DNA of 64,000 nucleotides, taken from assembly GCF_001420995.1 (NCBI RefSeq), contig NZ_CP012184.1, positions 2,092,501 through 2,156,500 of the forward strand. Reading direction: 5' to 3'. Made by a program: the position numbers and the translations under genes. The DNA comes from Pseudonocardia sp. EC080619-01 (GTDB lineage: Bacteria; Actinomycetota; Actinomycetes; Mycobacteriales; Pseudonocardiaceae). This document shows positions 44,601-51,917 of the stretch, one piece after another; within the stretch, counting starts at the first letter, position 1, and each line of letters opens with the position of its first letter. The notes below the pieces were generated by a model. That model was not told where the DNA came from and made no database searches. It saw nothing but the letters and a program-made list of their open reading frames with translations.

Positions 44601-45821
44601 TCAGCCGCGGCCGCGGGCCACGAGCTCGATCTGCTCGCCGACGGTCAGCTCGGTGACGTCCTCCGGCACGACGGCCAGGGCGTTGACCTCGGCCAGCACC
44701 GCGAGGAGGTGTGCACCGGAGGCGCCGAGCGGCTGGGCGAGCAGCTCGCCGCCGTCGTCGGAGCGCAGCAGCCGGCTGGGGATGTAGGACCGCCGGCCCT
44801 CCGGCGAGACGACCGGCGAGGTCAGCCGGGCGGTCCAGGTGCGGCGGACCGGCTCCTGGCCGAGCGCCAGCCGCACGAGCGGCCGCACGAACACCTCGAA
44901 CAGCACCAGCGCGGTGGCCGGGTGCGACGGGAACAGGAACACCGGCACGGCGTCCGGCCCGAGCCGCCCGTAGCCCTGCGCGGAGCCGGGGTTCATCGCG
45001 ATCCGGGTGTCGTCGATCCCGCCCAGGTCGGCGAGGCCGCTCTTGGCCTCGGCCGCGGTCGCCCCACCACCCGCACCGCAGACGACGACGATCTCGCTGG
45101 CCGGCAGCAGGTCCTCCACGGCACCGCGGATCTCGGTGGCGCTGCCGCCGACCGTGCGGGCCCGGTTGGTCTCGGCCCCCGCCTCGCGGGCGGCGGCGAC
45201 CAGGGCGTGCGAGCAGACGTCGGCGACCTGGCCGGACGACGCCGACCTGCTCACCTCGACCATCTCGTCCCCGACCACGACGACCGAGACGCGCGGTCGC
45301 GGGTGCACCAGCAGCTTGTCCCGCCCCGCCGCGGCGAGCATCGCGACCTGCGCCGATCCGACGATGTCGCCCTCGCGCACCGCCACGTCACCGGACTGGA
45401 CGTCCTCGCCGACCCGGCGGACGAACCCGGCCGACGGCACGCTGCGGTGCACCGACAGGCGGGCGGCGCCGCCGTCGGTCCAGCCCACCGGTGCGACGGC
45501 GTCGGCGAGGGTCGGCAGCGGCGCCCCGGCCGCGACGCGGACCGCCTGCCCTGGCTGCAGCCGCAGCGGCTGCCGCGAGCCCGCGGCGATCTCCCCGACG
45601 ACCGGGACGGTGATCGGGGAGGCCTCGCTGGCCCCGGCGACGTCGACGCTGCGCACGGCGTAGCCGTCGATCGCGGCCTGGTCGAAGACCGGCAGCGGGC
45701 GCCCCGCGACGACCTCCTCGGCGCTGCGCAGTCCCTGCGCGTCCGCGATCGCGACCCGCACCGGCGCGGGCCGCACGGCGACGTCCAGGATGCGGCTCAG
45801 GTGCTCGATGACCGTACGCAA
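44601..45821 (-). CDS. Glp: gephyrin/MoeA-like protein, probably a cell-division factor
   Basis: 406 residues from a TTG start 2 nt after galU. All MoeA domains are present (VFDQAAIDGYAVR, VVVVGDEMVEV, C-terminal domain IV). Key molybdenum-insertion motifs are altered: the usual GGVS..D loop reads GGATAAEAKSG, and PGNP reads FPSHPA. These changes match the corynebacterial gephyrin-like protein Glp, which binds FtsZ and the membrane receptor GlpR rather than making cofactor. The GlpR gene two places downstream supports this. A residual MoeA activity cannot be excluded. Confidence 0.8.
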   Translation of the reverse strand: MRTVIEHLSRILDVAVRPAPVRVAIADAQGLRSAEEVVAGRPLPVFDQAAIDGYAVRSVDVAGASEASPITVPVVGEIAAGSRQPLRLQPGQAVRVAAGAPLPTLADAVAPVGWTDGGAARLSVHRSVPSAGFVRRVGEDVQSGDVAVREGDIVGSAQVAMLAAAGRDKLLVHPRPRVSVVVVGDEMVEVSRSASSGQVADVCSHALVAAAREAGAETNRARTVGGSATEIRGAVEDLLPASEIVVVCGAGGGATAAEAKSGLADLGGIDDTRIAMNPGSAQGYGRLGPDAVPVFLFPSHPATALVLFEVFVRPLVRLALGQEPVRRTWTARLTSPVVSPEGRRSYIPSRLLRSDDGGELLAQPLGASGAHLLAVLAEVNALAVVPEDVTELTVGEQIELVARGRG

Positions 45822-45823
45822 CG

Positions 45824-46726
45824 TCAGTCCTTCAGGCGGTCGTTCAGCCAGCCGCGCAGGCTCTCGCCGTACTCCGGATGCCGGAGCATGTGGTCGACGT
45901 AGGCCCGCGCGTAGCCGGCGGGGTTGCCCAGGTCGTGGCGGCCCCCACGGTGCACGACCACGTGCACCGGGTGCCCCTCGGAGATCATCAGCGCGACGGC
46001 GTCGGTCAGCTGCAGCTCGCCCCCGGCGCCCGGGGTGATCCGGTCCAGCGCGTCGAAGACCGCCCGGTCCAGCAGGTAGCGGCCGGCGGCGGCGAAGCTC
46101 GACGGAGCCTCGTCGGGCGCCGGCTTCTCGACCATGCCGTGGACCTGCTTGACGTCGTCGTCGTCGGTGTCGGAGACCTCGAAGACGCCGTAGGCCGAGA
46201 TCTGCTCCCGCGGGACGTCGAAGGCACAGAGCACGCTGCCGCCGAGCCGCTCGCGCACCTCTGCCATCTTCCCGAGCACCCCGGTGGGCAGGACGAGATC
46301 GTCGGGCAGGAGCACCGCGACGGCCCCCTCGTCGTCGCGCAGCGCCGGCCCGGCCTGGGCGACGGCGTGCCCGAGCCCCTTCGGCTCGTACTGGTAGACC
46401 GAGTCGACCTCGAGCAGTCCGGGGGCGCGACGGACCCGTGCGGCCAGGTCGTCCTTGCCGCGACCCTCCAGGGTCTTCACCAGCTCGGCGTCCTCACGGA
46501 AGTACTCCGCGACGGACTCCTTGCCCGGCGAGGTGACGATGAGCAGCCGCTCCGCGCCCGCCTCGGCGGCCTCGGCCGCGACGAGCTCGATGCCCGGCGT
46601 GTCGACGACGGGGAGCAGCTCCTTCGGCACGGCCTTGGTGGTCGGCAGGAACCGGGTACCGAGACCGGCCGCGGGGACCACGGCGGTACGGAACGCCCCG
46701 GCCGTGCTGGAGGTCTGCGCGTTCAT
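45824..46726 (-). CDS. galU: UTP--glucose-1-phosphate uridylyltransferase
   Basis: 300 residues. The signature VVPAAGLGTRFLPTTKAVPKE opens it, abbreviated here; GLGHAVAQAG, LLPDDLVL and MVEKPAPDEAPS follow. It makes UDP-glucose for glycans and trehalose. TAGGCT (46740-46735) stands 8 nt before the ATG, so the operon galU-glp-GNAT starts leaderless. It is divergent from the 5-formyltetrahydrofolate cyclo-ligase gene. Confidence 0.95.
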   Translation of the reverse strand: MNAQTSSTAGAFRTAVVPAAGLGTRFLPTTKAVPKELLPVVDTPGIELVAAEAAEAGAERLLIVTSPGKESVAEYFREDAELVKTLEGRGKDDLAARVRRAPGLLEVDSVYQYEPKGLGHAVAQAGPALRDDEGAVAVLLPDDLVLPTGVLGKMAEVRERLGGSVLCAFDVPREQISAYGVFEVSDTDDDDVKQVHGMVEKPAPDEAPSSFAAAGRYLLDRAVFDALDRITPGAGGELQLTDAVALMISEGHPVHVVVHRGGRHDLGNPAGYARAYVDHMLRHPEYGESLRGWLNDRLKD

Positions 46727-46734
46727 GGTCGGCG

Positions 46735-46756
46735 AGCCTAGCCACAGCACTAGGCT
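46735..46756. promoter_or_regulatory. Divergent -10 pair between galU and the folate gene
   Basis: AGCCTA (46735-46740, the minus-strand TAGGCT) and TAGGCT (46751-46756, plus strand) are identical boxes facing away from each other across 10 bp. The gap and flank also carry CCACAG/CTGTGG arms. The two promoters must share -35 contacts and probably exclude each other. Confidence 0.5.
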
Positions 46757-46787
46757 GTGGCGGTGACGGCTCGCGCGGAGGCCACGG

Positions 46788-47411
46788 ATGAGATCGTCCC
46801 CTGATCAGGGTGGGCGACCCGGTGACGCCAAACGGACCCTGCGCCGCACGCTGCTGGACGCACGTGCCGCCAGGCCCCCCGGGGACCGCGCCGCGACCAC
46901 CGCCGCGCTCGCCCCGCATGTGATCTCGCTCGCATCCGATCGGGGTGGTCCGGTCGCCTGCTACCTGCCGATCGGGACCGAACCCGGCGCCGCCGGACCG
47001 GACGGCGGCTCCCTCCCGGACGCGCTGCTCGCCGCCGGGTGCACGGTGCTCGTCCCGGTCGTCCCGGCGGAGCCCGGTCCGCTCGACTGGACCCGCTACA
47101 CCGGCCGCCACGACCTGGTCCGCGGGTCGCTGGGTGTCGACGAACCCGCAGGCGAGCGCCTCGGCAGCGGGGCGGTCGCCACCGCGGCCCTGGTCCTGGT
47201 CCCGGCGCTGGCCGTCGACCGGCGGGGGCGACGGCTGGGACGCGGCGGCGGCTACTACGACCGCACGCTGCCGCTGCTCGCACCCGGGACCCTCACCGCC
47301 GTCCCGCTGCACGACGGCGAGTTCCTCGACGAGGTGCCCGCCGAGGACCACGACGTACCGGTCGGTGCGGTGGTGCTCCCGCGGGCCGGGGTGGTGCACG
47401 TCTCCCCCTGA
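46788..47411 (+). CDS. 5-formyltetrahydrofolate cyclo-ligase
   Basis: 207 residues from the ATG at 46788 with CGGAGG 6 nt upstream. The N-terminal basic helix (KRTLRRTLLDARAARP) and the ATP/folate motifs (VLVPALAVDRRGRRLGRGGGYYDR) are typical. It converts 5-formyl-THF to 5,10-methenyl-THF using ATP. It corresponds to Rv0992c. A 13-codon frame starting at GTG 46763 overlaps its start. Confidence 0.92.
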   Translation: MRSSPDQGGRPGDAKRTLRRTLLDARAARPPGDRAATTAALAPHVISLASDRGGPVACYLPIGTEPGAAGPDGGSLPDALLAAGCTVLVPVVPAEPGPLDWTRYTGRHDLVRGSLGVDEPAGERLGSGAVATAALVLVPALAVDRRGRRLGRGGGYYDRTLPLLAPGTLTAVPLHDGEFLDEVPAEDHDVPVGAVVLPRAGVVHVSP

Positions 47412-47447
47412 CCGGTCGGACGGCTCGGACCCGCGCGCGAGGCCGAG

Positions 47448-47479
47448 TATGCTTGGCACTCGCAGTGTGGGAGTGCCAG
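47448..47479 (+). promoter_or_regulatory. CIRCE element (HrcA operator) over the ruc promoter
   Basis: TTGGCACTC (47453-47461), 9 nt, GAGTGCCAG (47471-47479). This is the CIRCE architecture (TTAGCACTC-N9-GAGTGCTAA) with one base changed per arm. It overlaps the last base of a TATGCT -10 box (47448-47453) and the expected transcription start. HrcA bound here would repress the FmdB/Ruc gene until heat or proteotoxic stress. Confidence 0.8.
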
Positions 47480-47514
47480 CTGCTCGAGTGCCCGACGGCC
47501 GCCCGGAGGATGTT

Positions 47515-47886
47515 GTGCCGACCTACCAGTACGCATGCACGTCGTGTGACCACCGCTTCGACGCGGTGCAGGCGTTCTCCGACGACGCCCTCACGACCTG
47601 CCCGAACTGCGGCGGCAAGCTGCGCAAGGTGTTCTCCTCGGTCGGCATCGTGTTCAAGGGGAGCGGCTTCTACCGCACCGACTCCCGGTCGGGCTCGGTC
47701 AGTGGCTCCTCCGAGTCGTCGAAGGCGGACAGCACGGCGTCGTCGTCCTCGTCGTCCTCCTCGTCCTCGGACTCGTCGAGCTCCTCGAACTCCTCCGGGT
47801 CGTCGTCCGCGGCGGCGACGTCCGGTTCGGGCTCGTCGTCATCGTCCTCCTCGGCGTCCTCGTCGTCGAAGGCCGCCGGCTCCTGA
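47515..47886 (+). CDS. Ruc-like redox-regulated chaperone (FmdB zinc-ribbon family)
   Basis: 123 residues from the GTG at 47515 with GGAGG upstream. The N-terminal zinc ribbon has CTSC and CPNC (residues 8-11 and 29-32). After residue 55 the protein is a disordered tail made almost wholly of Ser with Gly, Ala and Asp. This is the layout of M. tuberculosis Rv0991c (Ruc), a chaperone activated by oxidation and controlled by HrcA. The CIRCE site upstream and the neighbouring folate gene (Rv0992c) support orthology. The Ser-rich tail is more extreme than usual. Confidence 0.85.
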   Translation: MPTYQYACTSCDHRFDAVQAFSDDALTTCPNCGGKLRKVFSSVGIVFKGSGFYRTDSRSGSVSGSSESSKADSTASSSSSSSSSSDSSSSSNSSGSSSAAATSGSGSSSSSSSASSSSKAAGS

Positions 47887-47996
47887 GCCCGGAGTTGTCC
47901 ACAAGTAGCTGAACCATCCACAGGCCCGTGAACAGGGCCGTGGAGCGCCCGTTCCCGCCCTAGCGTCGGCTCGACGACCACGGCGGAGGAGCGGGC

Positions 47997-48653
47997 ATGG
48001 ACGACGACGATCGGCGGCGGGTGCCGCGCCCCTGGGAGCGCCTGCTGCGCGCACCGGCCTGGTCCCGTGCCCTGCTGCTGCGGCGGGTCGCCGCCGCGCT
48101 GCTCGCGCTGGCCGCTCTCGTGGTGGCACTGCTCCCCGACGCCGCGGACGACCGCGCGGGCGTCCTCGTCGCGGCCCGTGATCTGGCCCCCGGGGTACCG
48201 CTGGAGCCGGCCGACCTGACCGTCACGGCGTGGCCGCCGGCCCTCGTGCCCGCCGGTGCGCTGCGCGCGGTCGCCGACGCGGGTGGCCGGGTCCCCGCCG
48301 GTCCGGTCCGGGCCGGTGAGCCCCTGACGGACCTGCGCCTGGTCGGGCCCGGGCTCGCCGTGCGCGCCGGCGGCCCCGGCGCGTCGGCGGTCCCGCTGCG
48401 GCCCGCCGACCCGGCCGTCGCGGCGCTGCTCTCCCCCGGCTCCCGGGTCGACGTCGTCACGGACGGCCCGGAGGGACCACGGGTGCTCGCGGCCCGGGCC
48501 GTCGTGGTCGCGGTGCTGCCGCCGTCGCCGACGGGCGGGCCCGGGGCGCGCGCCGAGCCCGGCCCCCTGGTTCTCGTGGCGCTGCCGGAGGGCGAGGCCA
48601 CCGCGGTGGCCGCCGCGACCCTGGGCGGCGAGGTCACGGTGACGCTCCGGTGA
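47997..48653 (+). CDS. SAF domain protein (CpaB/RcpC-like)
   Basis: 218 residues from the ATG at 47997, with GGAGGAG upstream and TAGCGT as a possible -10 at 47971. A basic cytoplasmic N-terminus and one membrane helix (RVAAALLALAALVVALLP) precede a SAF domain (VLVAARDLAPGVPLEPADLTV). A second beta domain ends the protein. In Flp pilus systems this fold assembles pili, but no other pilus gene is nearby. The gene corresponds to a conserved orphan SAF gene of actinobacteria. Confidence 0.82.
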   Translation: MDDDDRRRVPRPWERLLRAPAWSRALLLRRVAAALLALAALVVALLPDAADDRAGVLVAARDLAPGVPLEPADLTVTAWPPALVPAGALRAVADAGGRVPAGPVRAGEPLTDLRLVGPGLAVRAGGPGASAVPLRPADPAVAALLSPGSRVDVVTDGPEGPRVLAARAVVVAVLPPSPTGGPGARAEPGPLVLVALPEGEATAVAAATLGGEVTVTLR

Positions 48654-48669
48654 GCGGCACCGGTGCGGG

Positions 48670-48837
48670 TCAGCCGCCGTGGTGCGGGGGCCGGTTCTCG
48701 GTGAACCACCGGTCCGGGTCGCGGTCGTCGCGCTCCTCGGCCGAGCCGCCGTCGGAGCGCTCGTCGGCGGTGGTGGCGTGGTCGTCGCCGAAGATCTCCT
48801 CGATCCGCCGGCGCAGCCGGTCCGCGGGCTCGGTCAT
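48670..48837 (-). CDS. Small acidic conserved hypothetical protein
   Basis: 55 residues from the ATG at 48837. It begins MTEPADRLRRRIEEIFGDD and ends with DRWFTENRPPHHGG. Similar short proteins with an N-terminal helix (RRIEEIFG) and the ending ENRPPHHG recur beside SAF genes in Pseudonocardiales as far as I recall; the function is unknown. A 19-bp inverted repeat begins 5 nt upstream of its start. Confidence 0.65.
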   Translation of the reverse strand: MTEPADRLRRRIEEIFGDDHATTADERSDGGSAEERDDRDPDRWFTENRPPHHGG

Positions 48838-48841
48838 GCCC

Positions 48842-48935
48842 CCATGGTGGCACCGCACGGAGGTGTCGATCGCGTTGCACCGTGCCGCGCCGGGCTCGCC
48901 GGGCACCACCGGATCGCCGTGCGGTGCCACCATGG
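48842..48935. repeat. 19-bp perfect inverted repeat with 56-bp spacer
   Basis: CCATGGTGGCACCGCACGG (48842-48860) is exactly repeated in reverse complement at 48917-48935. The element fills the divergent region between the 55-residue protein and the MT0933-like gene. It could form a long hairpin or be a pair of protein sites. Confidence 0.7.
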
Positions 48936-48998
48936 ACCCAGCCGTACGCATCACGTCCACGGGTGTCGTGGGCGCCGACAGCAGGAGGGGGACCGGTC

Positions 48999-49415
48999 AT
49001 GGGGTTCCTGGACAAGGCCCGCGAGGCCGCCGAGAACGCGCTGGAGAAGGCCGCACCGCACCTGGAGAAGGCCAAGGAGAAGGCCGGCCCGCACCTGGAG
49101 AAGGCGAAGGAGAAGGCCGGGCCGCTCGTCGAGAAGGCCGCGGAGCGGGTCGACCACGCCACCGGCGGCAAGTACAGCGGCCAGATCGACGGGGTGAAGG
49201 GCAAGGTCGAGGGGGCGCTCGGTCACACCGGCGAGACCCCGCCGGGTGCGGGGACCCGGTCGGACTCCGTGCCGCCGGTTCCGCCGGCGCCGCCCGGGGG
49301 CGACGCGCTGAAGCCGGACGGCAACCCGGCCGCGTCGCAGCCGCCGGCGACCCCGCCCCCGTCGTCGACCGACGACGGGAAGGGCGGCGTGCCGCCGGTG
49401 CCGCCGGCGAACTGA
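48999..49415 (+). CDS. MT0933-like antitoxin family protein
   Basis: 138 residues from the ATG at 48999 (AGGAGGGGG upstream). The start MGFLDKAREAAENALEKA and the block VDHATGGKYSGQIDGVKGKV match the MT0933 antitoxin family. Between them an 11-residue amphipathic unit (HLEKAKEKAGP) is repeated. A Pro-rich disordered tail ends the protein. No toxin gene is adjacent, so an antitoxin role is doubtful. In M. tuberculosis this position holds mscL instead. Confidence 0.8.
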   Translation: MGFLDKAREAAENALEKAAPHLEKAKEKAGPHLEKAKEKAGPLVEKAAERVDHATGGKYSGQIDGVKGKVEGALGHTGETPPGAGTRSDSVPPVPPAPPGGDALKPDGNPAASQPPATPPPSSTDDGKGGVPPVPPAN

Positions 49416-49424
49416 GTCACGACG

Positions 49425-49467
49425 ACGGACGGGCCCCGGCGGAGTCGCTCCGCCGGGGCCCGTCCGT
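49425..49467. terminator. 20-bp perfect bidirectional terminator
   Basis: ACGGACGGGCCCCGGCGGAG (49425-49444) pairs exactly with 49448-49467 around a TCG loop. It separates the convergent MT0933-like and moaB genes. Confidence 0.85.
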
Positions 49468-49479
49468 GTTCGGGGGAGA

Positions 49480-49977
49480 TCAGGCCAGCGGGCCGGACAG
49501 CTCCGAGATGACGTGCGGGACGAGCGGGGTCAGCGTGGCCATGCCGTCGCGGACGGCGGCCCGCGACGCGGCGAGGTTGACGACCAGCGTGCTGCCGGAG
49601 ACCCCGACGACCCCGCGGGACACACCGGCGTCGACCGCACCGGCCGCGAGCCCGGAGGCGCGGACGGCCTCGGCGATGCCCGGCACCGGACGGTCCAGGA
49701 CCCCGGTCGTCGCGTCGGGGGTGACGTCGCGCGGCGAGACCCCGGTCCCGCCCACGGTGACGACGAGGTCGACCCCGCCGATCACGGCGGTGTTCAGCGC
49801 GCTGCGGATGGCGACGACGTCGCCGGGCGCGGTGACCACACCGTCGACGAGGAAGTTCGCCTCCTCCAGCAGTTCGGTGACCAGCGGACCGGTCTCGTCC
49901 GAGCGTTCACCGCCACTGACCCGGTCGTCGACGATCACCACGAGGGCACGGCCGATCTGCGGACCCGGCATCTCCAT
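49480..49977 (-). CDS. MogA/MoaB family molybdenum cofactor protein
   Basis: 165 residues from the ATG at 49977, chosen because TAGGGT (49990-49985) lies 7 nt upstream. The MPT-binding motifs are LVVTVGGTGVSPRDVTPDAT and SGSTLVVNLAAS. It should bind or adenylate molybdopterin. In M. tuberculosis the equivalent gene is moaB2 (Rv0984), downstream of pepD, as here. The serine-rich GSTLVVNLP loop of active MogA reads GSTLVVNLAAS. Confidence 0.88.
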   Translation of the reverse strand: MEMPGPQIGRALVVIVDDRVSGGERSDETGPLVTELLEEANFLVDGVVTAPGDVVAIRSALNTAVIGGVDLVVTVGGTGVSPRDVTPDATTGVLDRPVPGIAEAVRASGLAAGAVDAGVSRGVVGVSGSTLVVNLAASRAAVRDGMATLTPLVPHVISELSGPLA

Positions 49978-50088
49978 GGTCGTCACCCTATCGCCGGGCC
50001 GGCGGCGCCCACGGGGAGGCCGCACCGGTGCGGGGAGGGGGAACCCGCGCCGGCACGGCGCTCCGGTCGCATCCGGTGGGGCACCACC

Positions 50089-50185
50089 GAATACGCAGAC
50101 AGCCCATCATGCGGATGTTTCACAGGTCAACGAGATGCGAGCGGCTCCACCCGGCCGGACCCGTCCGTGTGGACGTTGCGTATTC
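50089..50185. repeat. Intergenic inverted repeat between pepD and moaB
   Basis: GAATACGCA (50089-50097) is repeated in inverse as TGCGTATTC (50177-50185). The enclosed DNA is AT-rich for this genome and contains ATGCGGATG-type repeats. The right arm includes GTTGCGTATT, the same 10-mer as at 570 and 591. No gene is supported here. Confidence 0.45.
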
Positions 50186-50206
50186 ACGTGCGGATGCATG
50201 CGCACC

Positions 50207-51859
50207 TCACTGCTCCCCGAGTGTCACCTGAACGGTCCGGTCCTGCAGCTGCAGCTCGACGACGCTGCCCGGCGGCTGGGAACGGACGGCCGCCTGGAGA
50301 TCGGTGCCCGTGGAGATCCGCTGGTCACCGAGCCGCTGCACCACGTCGTTCGGCCGCAGCCCGGCCTGCTCCGCCGCGCCACCGGGTGTGACGGTCCGGA
50401 CGATCGCCCCGCCGAGCTGCGGGTCGTCGGCGACCTCGACGCCGAGCACGGCGTGCGTGGCCGGGCCACCGGTCCGGAGCTGGTCGGCGATCCGGCGGGC
50501 CTGGTTCACCGGGATCGAGAACCCGACGCCGATCGACCCGCCGCCGGGACCCGCCGTCGCGATCGCCGAGTTGATCCCGACGACCCGGCCCTCCATGTCG
50601 ACGAGCGGCCCGCCGGAGTTGCCCGGGTTGATCGCGGCGTCGGTCTGGATCGCGTTCAGCACGGTCGAGGCACCACCCGCCTCACCGCCGACGCTCACGG
50701 CCCGGTCGAGCGCGGACACGATGCCCGTGGTCACCGACCCGCCGAGCCCGAGCGGGGAGCCGAACGCGGTGACCTGCTGCCCGACCCGGACGCCGTCGGA
50801 GTTCGCGAGCTCGACCGGGGTGAGGCCGGCGAGCTGCACCCGGACCAGCGCGACGTCGGACTGCGGGTCCTGGCCGACGATCGAGCCCACCGCGACCCGG
50901 CCGTCCTGCAGCACCGCTCGCAGCGTCCCGCCGGAGCCTGCCGGTTCCACCACGTGGTTGTTGGTGAGGATCAGGCCGTCCTCGCTGATCACCATGCCGG
51001 AGCCCTCGCCGCGGCTGCCGGTGTTGCCGGCACCGCCCTCGACCCGCAGCTGCACCACGCTCGGCAGCACGCGCGCGGCGACCGACTCGACGGGGGTGAC
51101 GGGCAGGTCGGACTCGGCCTCGGGGACCGGGGAGTCGAGGACACCCCCGCCGGAGGCCGACGAGCGGGCGATGTCGGTGCCGATCGCGCCGCCGATGGCG
51201 CCGGCGACCAGGGCCAGCACCAGCCCGCCGACGATCATCGCGACGGTCCGGCGCGGCCGGCGCGGCGGCGGGGCGTCCACCCCGGGGCCACCGGACGGGT
51301 CGTCGCCGGGCACCGGCTGCGCCCCGTAGGCCCAGGGCGGCAGCTGCTCGGTGACGGGCCGGGCCGGGTCCGGCGCTCCCGTCCCCCCCTCCGCCGCCGG
51401 GTCCGGCGCTCCCGTCCCGTGCGCCGGGGCCCCCGGGTCGGTGCCGCCGGAGCGGGACCACGGGCTGGCCGGGGGGACCTCCCACCGGTCGGTCGGCGGG
51501 TCCTGGGTGGAGACGGCGTCGGCGTCCGGCCCCGCGTCCGGGTCCGGTCGGTCGGCAGGGTTGGAGGCGGGGGTGGAGGCCGTGACGACCCCGTCCGATC
51601 CGGCGTCCCCGGTGCCGGTGTCCCCGGAACCGGTGCCCACCGTGTCCGCGGTGTCCGGACCGCGGTCCGCCGCCGATCCGTCGTCCCCCGCCCGGAGGTC
51701 CGCCGGGGTCCCGGCCGCGGCCGTCCCGGAGTCCACGCGCCCGGTCTCCCGCTCGCCGGCACCGGACCTCTCCGGGTACGCGGCTCCCGCCGAGCCGGGA
51801 CCGCCGGTGGTCGGCACGTCGGCGCCGGTCCCCTCGTCGGGCGGGTTGTCCTGGGCCAT
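50207..51859 (-). CDS. HtrA-like serine protease (PepD type)
   Basis: 550 residues from the ATG at 51859 (GTG at 51877 is possible). A long disordered Pro/Asp/Gly-rich cytoplasmic N-terminus (about 200 residues) leads to one membrane helix (TVAMIVGGLVLALVAGAIGG). The trypsin-like domain has the triad in LTNNHVV (His), DPQSDVALVRV (Asp) and NPGNSGGPL (Ser). A single C-terminal PDZ domain follows. It degrades or chaperones damaged exported proteins. It lies downstream of mprB-mprA, which control pepD in mycobacteria. Confidence 0.92.
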   Translation of the reverse strand: MAQDNPPDEGTGADVPTTGGPGSAGAAYPERSGAGERETGRVDSGTAAAGTPADLRAGDDGSAADRGPDTADTVGTGSGDTGTGDAGSDGVVTASTPASNPADRPDPDAGPDADAVSTQDPPTDRWEVPPASPWSRSGGTDPGAPAHGTGAPDPAAEGGTGAPDPARPVTEQLPPWAYGAQPVPGDDPSGGPGVDAPPPRRPRRTVAMIVGGLVLALVAGAIGGAIGTDIARSSASGGGVLDSPVPEAESDLPVTPVESVAARVLPSVVQLRVEGGAGNTGSRGEGSGMVISEDGLILTNNHVVEPAGSGGTLRAVLQDGRVAVGSIVGQDPQSDVALVRVQLAGLTPVELANSDGVRVGQQVTAFGSPLGLGGSVTTGIVSALDRAVSVGGEAGGASTVLNAIQTDAAINPGNSGGPLVDMEGRVVGINSAIATAGPGGGSIGVGFSIPVNQARRIADQLRTGGPATHAVLGVEVADDPQLGGAIVRTVTPGGAAEQAGLRPNDVVQRLGDQRISTGTDLQAAVRSQPPGSVVELQLQDRTVQVTLGEQ

Positions 51860-51917
51860 GCGTCCACCGTCCGTCACATCGCGTGCACGGCCCGCCGTCC
51901 CGGACCGTCCCCCCAGG

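Noticed and set aside
47699-47981. Acidic Asp/Glu-rich protein on the minus strand
   Set aside because: It is the antisense of the serine codons of the Ruc-like tail; no start signal or homology.
48999-49415. Complete toxin-antitoxin module
   Set aside because: Only the MT0933-like protein is present; neither neighbour resembles a toxin.
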